Below, in pieces: positions 57,628 to 62,672 of a DNA stretch of 62,672 nt. Source of the stretch: an uncultured Loktanella sp. (GTDB taxonomy: Bacteria > Pseudomonadota > Alphaproteobacteria > Rhodobacterales > Rhodobacteraceae). Each line of letters starts with the position of its first letter. Within the stretch, counting starts at the first letter, position 1. The stretch covers positions 1 through 62,672 of the forward strand of contig CAKZNT010000011.1 of NCBI GenBank assembly GCA_937132065.1. The letters run 5' to 3'. The notes beneath the pieces are model-generated. The model was given only the letters and a program-made list of their open reading frames with translations, was not told where the DNA came from and made no database searches. The position numbers were made by a program, and so were the translations under genes.

Positions 57628-58866
57628 TTAGCCAACTTTGTCGAGATCGAACGCATCGTGCAGGGCTTGCACGGCGAGTTCCATATATTTGCGGTCGATC
57701 AGCACCGAGACTTTGATCTCGGAGGTGGTGATCACTTTGATGTTCACGCCCTCATCGCGCAGGGTGGCGAACATTTTGGCCGCAACGCCCGCGTGGCTGC
57801 GCATACCGATCCCGACGATCGAGACCTTTGCGACACCTTCGTCAGCGACAAGGTCGTGGTAGTTGATCGCGCCTTCTTCTTGCGCTTTCTCCATCGCGGT
57901 CTGTGCCATGAGCACCTGATCGACGGGGCAAGAGAATGTCATATCTGTGCGCCCATCTTCAGAGATGTTCTGCACAATCATGTCGACGTTGACGCCCGCT
58001 TCCGACAAGGGGCCGAAAATTGCCGCCGCGATACCAGGTCTGTCGGCCACGGAAACAAGGGTCATTTTCGCCTCGTCGCGCGAATAGGCCACGCCAGCCA
58101 CTACATTGGATTCCATGATTTCCTCCTCATCGCAGACAAGCGTTCCAGCGTTGTCCGATGGTTCTTCAAATGATGATAGCACGCGCAGGCGCACCTTGTA
58201 TCGCATTGCCAGTTCGACCGAGCGTGTCTGCAAGACCTTGGCCCCGAGTGACGCAAGTTCGAGCATTTCCTCAAACGAGATTTTGTCGAGTTTGCGCGCC
58301 TTGGATGTGATCCGCGGGTCGGTTGTATAGACCCCGTCAACGTCGGTGTAGATATCGCAGCGCTCTGCGCCAAAGGCGGCGGCAAAGGCCACGGCGGTTG
58401 TGTCAGATCCACCGCGCCCGAGTGTTGTGATCCGTCCTTCGTCGCTTAGCCCTTGGAAACCTGCGACGACGGCAACTTTCATGCCCTCGTTGAACTTGCC
58501 GACGATGTTCTCTGTCGGGATTTCTTCGATTCGTGCGGAGGAGTGGGCCGATGTGGTTTTCACGGGCACTTGCCAGCCTTGCCAACTGCGCGCGGGAATG
58601 TCCATTTCCTGTAGGCGAAGGGCCATCAAGCCCGCTGTCACGTTCTCGCCTGATGACAAGATCGCGTCATATTCGCGGGCGTCATAAAGCGGTGACGTTT
58701 CTTTCACCCAGCCGACCATTTCATTGGTTTTGCCTGACATGGCAGAGACAATGACGATGACGTCGTAGCCCTTTGAGACCTCAAGCGCGACCCGCTTGGC
58801 GGCGCGTGCGATCCTGTCAATGTTGGCGACAGATGTGCCGCCGAATTTCATCACGAGTGTTGGCAT
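57628..58866 (-). CDS. lysC: Aspartate kinase
   Basis: A 412-aa enzyme that phosphorylates aspartate at the entry to lysine, threonine and methionine synthesis. MKFGGTSVANIDRIARAA opens the kinase domain; GRGGSDTTAVAFAAAF and DVDGVYTTDPRI follow. Two ACT domains (about residues 265-410, with SVADRPGIAAAIFGPLSEAG and VGIGMRSHAGVAAKMFATL) imply feedback control by lysine and/or threonine. It lies 86 bp upstream of ptsP on the same strand. Confidence 0.97.
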   Translation of the reverse strand: MPTLVMKFGGTSVANIDRIARAAKRVALEVSKGYDVIVIVSAMSGKTNEMVGWVKETSPLYDAREYDAILSSGENVTAGLMALRLQEMDIPARSWQGWQVPVKTTSAHSSARIEEIPTENIVGKFNEGMKVAVVAGFQGLSDEGRITTLGRGGSDTTAVAFAAAFGAERCDIYTDVDGVYTTDPRITSKARKLDKISFEEMLELASLGAKVLQTRSVELAMRYKVRLRVLSSFEEPSDNAGTLVCDEEEIMESNVVAGVAYSRDEAKMTLVSVADRPGIAAAIFGPLSEAGVNVDMIVQNISEDGRTDMTFSCPVDQVLMAQTAMEKAQEEGAINYHDLVADEGVAKVSIVGIGMRSHAGVAAKMFATLRDEGVNIKVITTSEIKVSVLIDRKYMELAVQALHDAFDLDKVG

Positions 58867-58947
58867 GATTTCGCCCTACGTAAGATTACGCGCGTTTCGT
58901 AGTCGCAAGCGTCTCCAAGAGCAAGGTCTGACGGATAAAACCCTTGC

Positions 58948-59334
58948 TTAATGGGTCTTTTTCGTCGGAATGAAGGGCAGGGGCACGACAGGGATGCCAT
59001 CGTCGATCAACTTGCGCGCCTCTTGCACGTTGGCCTCGCCGTAAATCGGTTTGTCGGGAATGGTCCCTTCATGCATCTGGCGGGCGCGGGCGGCGAATTT
59101 GTTGCCCACATATTCGGAGTTGTCCTCGACCTCTTTGCGCATCTTTTCCAAGGGTGTTTGCACATGCCCCTTGGTCGCGACCGAGGGTGTCATCAGCGTT
59201 TTGCGGATCGTGGTTGACCCGCAGGTGTCACAATTGACCAACCCTTTCGCCATCAGCCCGTCACATGCGTCATTGGATTTGAACCAGGATTCAAAGCTAT
59301 GCCCGTTGTCACATGAGAGGGTAAATCTAATCAT
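58948..59334 (-). CDS. DUF1178 family protein
   Basis: A 128-aa protein with paired cysteines (SCDNGHSFESWFKS near the N-terminus, VNCDTCGSTTIRKTLMTPSVA at residues 33-53), resembling a small zinc ribbon. The DUF1178 family is common in alpha- and betaproteobacteria and its function is unknown. It lies 14 bp upstream of the NUDIX gene's stop on the minus strand, so the two may be co-transcribed. Confidence 0.9.
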   Translation of the reverse strand: MIRFTLSCDNGHSFESWFKSNDACDGLMAKGLVNCDTCGSTTIRKTLMTPSVATKGHVQTPLEKMRKEVEDNSEYVGNKFAARARQMHEGTIPDKPIYGEANVQEARKLIDDGIPVVPLPFIPTKKTH

Positions 59335-59348
59335 GGTGTTAAGATAGG

Positions 59349-59837
59349 TTACTGCGCCGCGGGTGCAATGTTTAACCGCGTCGGGTCAAATTGCGCCACG
59401 ATTTGCTGCTCTCCGCGTTCGCTAAGTTTGCGCGCGGCTTTCTGGGGGGACATCCATTTGCGCTTGCGCTCTTTCTTTTCTGGCCACGTTTTTGCAACCT
59501 CGGTGACGTGCATGGCGTAGACCACGACCATGACGGGCGTTATGCCGTCTCCCAGCGGTTTGTCATAGCTGTAAGCGCCGATGCTGTCGGGGTGCATTGT
59601 GCCTGTCAGGCCTGCTTCCTCATAGGCTTCGGTGGCGGCCCCTTGTGCGGGGGTTTGTTTGTGGGTGGGCCAGCCGCGTGGCATGATCCAGCGCCCCGAA
59701 CCGCGCGTTGTCACAAGGCAGACTTGCAACTTCTCGCCTTTATAGCGGTAGCAAAGTGCCGCGAGTTGCGCGCGCACGTCCGTCTTTGCGCCGCTGCGCA
59801 ATTTCAAAGGAACAGGCTTTTTTGGCAGTTTTTGCAT
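59349..59837 (-). CDS. NUDIX hydrolase with degenerate box
   Basis: A 162-aa NUDIX-fold protein. The box reads GWPTHKQTPAQGAATEAYEEAGL: the metal-binding EAYEE glutamates are kept, but the first Glu of the consensus is Gln and the Arg of REUxEE is Thr. The WIMPRGWP context is like the diphosphoinositol/diadenosine polyphosphate group. The substrate is unproven. ATG at 59837 is preferred over 59852. It is divergent from the histone-deacetylase-like gene, with 33 bp between. Confidence 0.85.
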   Translation of the reverse strand: MQKLPKKPVPLKLRSGAKTDVRAQLAALCYRYKGEKLQVCLVTTRGSGRWIMPRGWPTHKQTPAQGAATEAYEEAGLTGTMHPDSIGAYSYDKPLGDGITPVMVVVYAMHVTEVAKTWPEKKERKRKWMSPQKAARKLSERGEQQIVAQFDPTRLNIAPAAQ

Positions 59838-59870
59838 GGCATTTGTCCACAAGCGGGATAAATCCCTGAT

Positions 59871-61022
59871 ATGGCCCTAAGTTTCCACGCTCCCGCCGCA
59901 CAGGCAACCCCGCGCATGATCGCGTCCGAGATTTATCGTCATTCGCATTATGGCGATTGGCATCCTTTGCGTGTGCCGCGGGTTTCGACCGTGCTTGATT
60001 TGACCCGTGCGTTGGGCTGGCTGCCTGAGACCCACTATATCAGTAGCCCGCGCGCAAAGCCTGCGGCGCTCACGGGGTTTCATACACCGCGCTATGTTGC
60101 AGCGCTACAAGCCGCGGAAGCCGCGCACAACGTGTCCCCCGAGACCCGCGCACGTCATGCGCTGGGTACGCCGTCGAACCCTGTGTTTAAAGAAATGTAC
60201 CGCCGCCCCGCGACCAGCGCAGGCGCGTCATTGCTCGCCGGTGAGCTGCTGGCAAGGGGCGGCGTAATCTATTCCCCCGCCGGTGGCACCCATCATGGGA
60301 TGCCGGACAGGGCCAATGGGTTTTGCTATCTTAATGATCCGGTTTTGGCGATCCAATCGCTGCGGCGGAACGGTGCGCAACGGATCGCTTACGTTGATAT
60401 TGATGCGCATCACGCGGACGGGGTTGAATACGCGTTTGCGAATGACCCAGATACATTGTTGATTTCTGTCCACGAGGCCAACCGTTGGCCGCGCACAGGT
60501 GCGTTGACAGATTGTGGTGTCGGTCAGGTGTTTAACCTGCCCGTGCCTGCGGGGTTGAATGATGATGATATGGCTCTCATCCGCGACGCGCTAATCCTGC
60601 CCTTGGTCGCGAAATTTCGACCCGATGCAATTGTGTTGCAATGCGGGGCCGATGCCGTGACCGAAGACCCGCAATCGCGTCTTGCTCTCTCCAACAACGC
60701 GCATTGGGCGATTGTTGCGGCGTTGCGCAATTTATCCCCGCGCTATCTCGTCCTCGGCGGTGGCGGGTATAATCCTTGGTCTGTCGGGCGCTTGTGGACA
60801 GGCGTTTGGGCGACCTTGCAAGGCATCGAAATCCCAGATCACCTGCCGACGACCGGGCAAGATGTGTTGCGATCCTTGGTGTGGGAAACGCCGCAAAAAC
60901 GGCGATCCCCTGAACCGCATTGGATCACTACCCTACGCGATTCTTCGCGCTATGGCGCAATCAGCGAAGACACGCGCAGCGGCGTTTATGTCTTGCAACA
61001 GCGTGTTCGTGCGTGGGTCTGA
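59871..61022 (+). CDS. Histone-deacetylase-family amidohydrolase (AcuC/HDAC-like)
   Basis: A 383-aa zinc deacylase of the class I/II arginase-deacetylase fold. The catalytic text is present: GGTHHGMPDRANGFCYLND (paired His), YVDIDAHHADGVEYAF (Asp-His zinc ligands), LQCGADAVTEDP and GGGGYNPWSVGRLW. Bacterial members deacetylate acetoin-metabolism enzymes, acetyl-CoA synthetase or polyamines. An acs gene with the acetylated PKTRSGK motif lies at the other end of this window, but no direct link is shown. Confidence 0.93.
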   Translation: MALSFHAPAAQATPRMIASEIYRHSHYGDWHPLRVPRVSTVLDLTRALGWLPETHYISSPRAKPAALTGFHTPRYVAALQAAEAAHNVSPETRARHALGTPSNPVFKEMYRRPATSAGASLLAGELLARGGVIYSPAGGTHHGMPDRANGFCYLNDPVLAIQSLRRNGAQRIAYVDIDAHHADGVEYAFANDPDTLLISVHEANRWPRTGALTDCGVGQVFNLPVPAGLNDDDMALIRDALILPLVAKFRPDAIVLQCGADAVTEDPQSRLALSNNAHWAIVAALRNLSPRYLVLGGGGYNPWSVGRLWTGVWATLQGIEIPDHLPTTGQDVLRSLVWETPQKRRSPEPHWITTLRDSSRYGAISEDTRSGVYVLQQRVRAWV

Positions 61023-61063
61023 CCCTTGCGCCCCCCTGCAAACCCCCTAATAGTCGCCCCATG

Positions 61064-61750
61064 ATGATCCGCGTTTTCTTGGTGTTTCTTTTTGGCTGTA
61101 TGGCGCCGCTGGCGTCTGCACAGGTCGTTGTTTTTGCATCGGCTAGCTTGAAAGAACCCATTGATACGATTGCGGCCAAATTTCCCGATGTTGTTGTGTC
61201 CTATGCCTCAAGCGGCACGCTCGCACGGCAAGTCAGCCAAGGCGCACCCGCCGATATTGTACTGCTTGCCAATGTGGATTGGATGAATTTTTTGCGCGAA
61301 GGTGACTTTGTGCAGCCCAGCACAGTGGTGGATATCGCAAGCAACCGTTTGGTGATGATCGGCGCTACTGACGCCAATGAAATTCAGCTTAACATGGCCG
61401 ATATTTCTAACGCGTTGGGCGATGGGCGCATCGCAACCGGGCTAACCGAGGCTGTGCCAGCCGGTATTTATGCAAAGGAGGCGCTCGTGTCGCTAGGCCT
61501 ATGGGATGCGTTTGCGGATCAATTGGCCGAGGCCGATAATGTGCGTGCTGCGCTTGTATTGGTTGCGCGGGGGCAGGCTCCGCTTGGTGTTGTCTACGCG
61601 ACCGATGCCCGCGTGTCTGGCGCGGTGCAGGTGATCGCGACCAATGCGATCTTGGCTCCTATCTTTGCAATGCGGCTATCGCATGGACAAAGATTCTGGA
61701 CGCCTATTACGGCACCATTCTCATGTGCATACTGGGGGTGGCTGCCCTGA
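61064..61750 (+). pseudogene. modA: Molybdate-binding protein ModA, 3'-truncated
   Basis: A 228-aa reading frame. Residues 1-195 match ModA: signal peptide MIRVFLVFLFGCMAPLASA, then VVVFASASLKEPIDTIAAKF, ASSGTLARQVSQGAPADIVLLAN and VARGQAPLGVVYATDARVSG. After GAVQVIAT (about 61645) homology stops. The expected ending with SHPPI and the final helix is replaced by an unrelated 35-residue tail in the wrong frame of a hydrolase fragment. No modB or modC follows. The start could be 61061. It is probably non-functional for molybdate uptake. Confidence 0.75.
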
Positions 61751-62370
61751 TCTACTACTTCAGCGAGTTTGTCGGATCTGCACTTGGCATCGCGCGCGAT
61801 ATCATCGCCTATTCAATCCGCGACCGGTGCAATTTCACCGATAAATTGAAAGACAACTATCCCCAACGCGCCCGGATTGAGGCCCGTTTCTCGCGGGTTG
61901 TCAACTATATGCTGGACACTGAAAACCCGGATGATCTGACGATCTTTGCACATTCACAGGGCACTGTGGTTGCGACCCGCAATCTGCGCAAAGACCGGGC
62001 CAAGAAGACAGGACTGATGTCCAAAATCAATGATATTTCCGGCGAGAAATGTCTCATCACAATGGGATCACCGGTCACTCATATTTACCTTCAGTATTTT
62101 TACGCCAGCTTCGGGATCACCCGCCCCGACATCCTGCCGAATTTTGAGTGGTACAACATCTATCGCGAAGATGACTTCGTCGGCACGACAATCGACTTTC
62201 TGCACGATCCCAACTTGCCCACCCAAAACAGCGACAATCCCGAAACGGACGTAGATAATCGTCCTGTAGGCTTTGGCGGCCATTCCGGCTACTTCACAGA
62301 CTATTTGGTCTGGGAAGAACTGTTTGGCGACAACCTATTCCGTCTCTTTAGCACCCAGAAATCGCCCTGA
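61681..62370 (+). pseudogene. Alpha/beta hydrolase fragment, N-terminally truncated
   Basis: The C-terminal part of a lipase-like protein. A membrane-helix-like stretch (ILDAYYGTILMCILGVAALIYYFSEFV) precedes DLTIFAHSQGTVVATRNLR, whose HSQGT fits the GxSxG nucleophile elbow, and LITMGSPVTHIYLQYFYASFG. Coding similarity in this frame runs back to at least 61681 with no start codon until ATG 61723, which lacks a ribosome site. The 5' part appears to have been lost at the junction with modA. The exact family is not recognised. Confidence 0.55.
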
Positions 62371-62672
62371 TCGCAAGCGGCGCGTTGAACGGTGCAGCAA
62401 GTTAAATATACAATAAAATCAGGACATTATTTTAGATGATATTTGATTTTAGAACCATGAAAGACCGGGAGGTGTCATCCTGAACGATGATATGAAATTT
62501 GTGCCGACACCGCCACGACTGACGTCCGCCGGTCGGAAAGACTTGATAAGCGATGGGGTAGACGCCCCCCTGCGGCATCGCTAGGCTTCAACATGAAGGA
62601 AGAGTGCCGATCAAGATCAGGGTTGGTTCGGACCTAATAAAATCCGCGTTTCGGCGTGGTCGGCGACGAAAC
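62371..62672. other. Right-edge region without a supported gene
   Basis: 302 bp. It starts with an AT-rich stretch (62400-62460) unlike the rest of the window. GGGAGG at 62467 precedes a 30-codon frame (62492-62584, MKFVPTPPRLTS...) that matches nothing I know. Together with the broken genes before it, this may be the flank of a mobile or recombined segment. Confidence 0.3.

Noticed and set aside
62492-62584. 30-codon frame with GGGAGG upstream
   Set aside because: Too short and unlike anything known; the ribosome site is also too far from the ATG.

Overview
The window looks like a chromosomal segment of a marine alphaproteobacterium of the Rhodobacteraceae (roseobacter group). The reasons are the gene families and their order: a class I lysyl-tRNA synthetase, an F1-only ATP synthase operon (atpHAGDC), DUF2125, DUF1178, DUF2161, TIGR01459 and YcgN families, and ptsP next to lysC. 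I see no rRNA, tRNA or CRISPR array. Most of the window is ordinary core genome. The accessory or odd parts are a parallel-beta-helix protein near the left end, a dispersed-repeat zone around 49.8-53.3 kb, and a broken junction at the right end.

Layout. 0-8.5 kb: lysK, a small DUF4864 protein whose ribosome site lies in a long hairpin, a pectate-lyase-fold protein, DUF3995, an outer-membrane-like protein divergent from acs across a CtrA-type box, and a hemerythrin. 8.5-14.4 kb: an oligopeptide ABC importer (oppABCDF). 14.4-21.4 kb: tamB, tamA and truA on the minus strand. 21.5-25.5 kb: a YcjX/YcjF-like pair, DUF2125 and a ChaC-type enzyme. 25.5-31.7 kb: a MotA/ExbB-like channel gene, a MotB-like protein with a very long coiled coil and an OmpA domain, an M23 peptidase and clpA. 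31.9-34.2 kb: gloB, a methyltransferase and an acidic membrane-anchored protein. 34.5-39.9 kb: atpHAGDC and an H-type lectin-domain protein. 39.9-48.3 kb: prs, a DsbA-fold isomerase, threonine aldolase, YcgN, ribF, MaoC, a TIGR01459 HAD protein, ppaC, DUF2161 and TraB/GumN. 48.4-55.3 kb: an FAD-linked hydroxyacid dehydrogenase, apt-mtnP, a SulP transporter, flavin reductase, GNAT and EcsC. 55.3-61 kb: ptsP, lysC, DUF1178, NUDIX and a histone-deacetylase-like enzyme. 61-62.7 kb: modA losing its 3' end into the C-terminal part of an unrelated alpha/beta hydrolase, followed by AT-rich DNA with no supported gene.

Patterns across the window. Eight of the twelve convergent gene pairs overlap by exactly 4 bp, with the two stop codons interlocked in TTAG, TTAA or CTAG. 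Two of the other four convergent junctions hold copies of a short dispersed repeat. A triple GTGCAC motif with exact 11-bp periodicity occurs twice, upstream of tamA and upstream of the TIGR01459 gene, which suggests a shared regulator that I cannot name. The best candidate for an under-described system is the channel plus coiled-coil MotB-like pair at 25.5-28.4 kb, which abuts a LytM peptidase.
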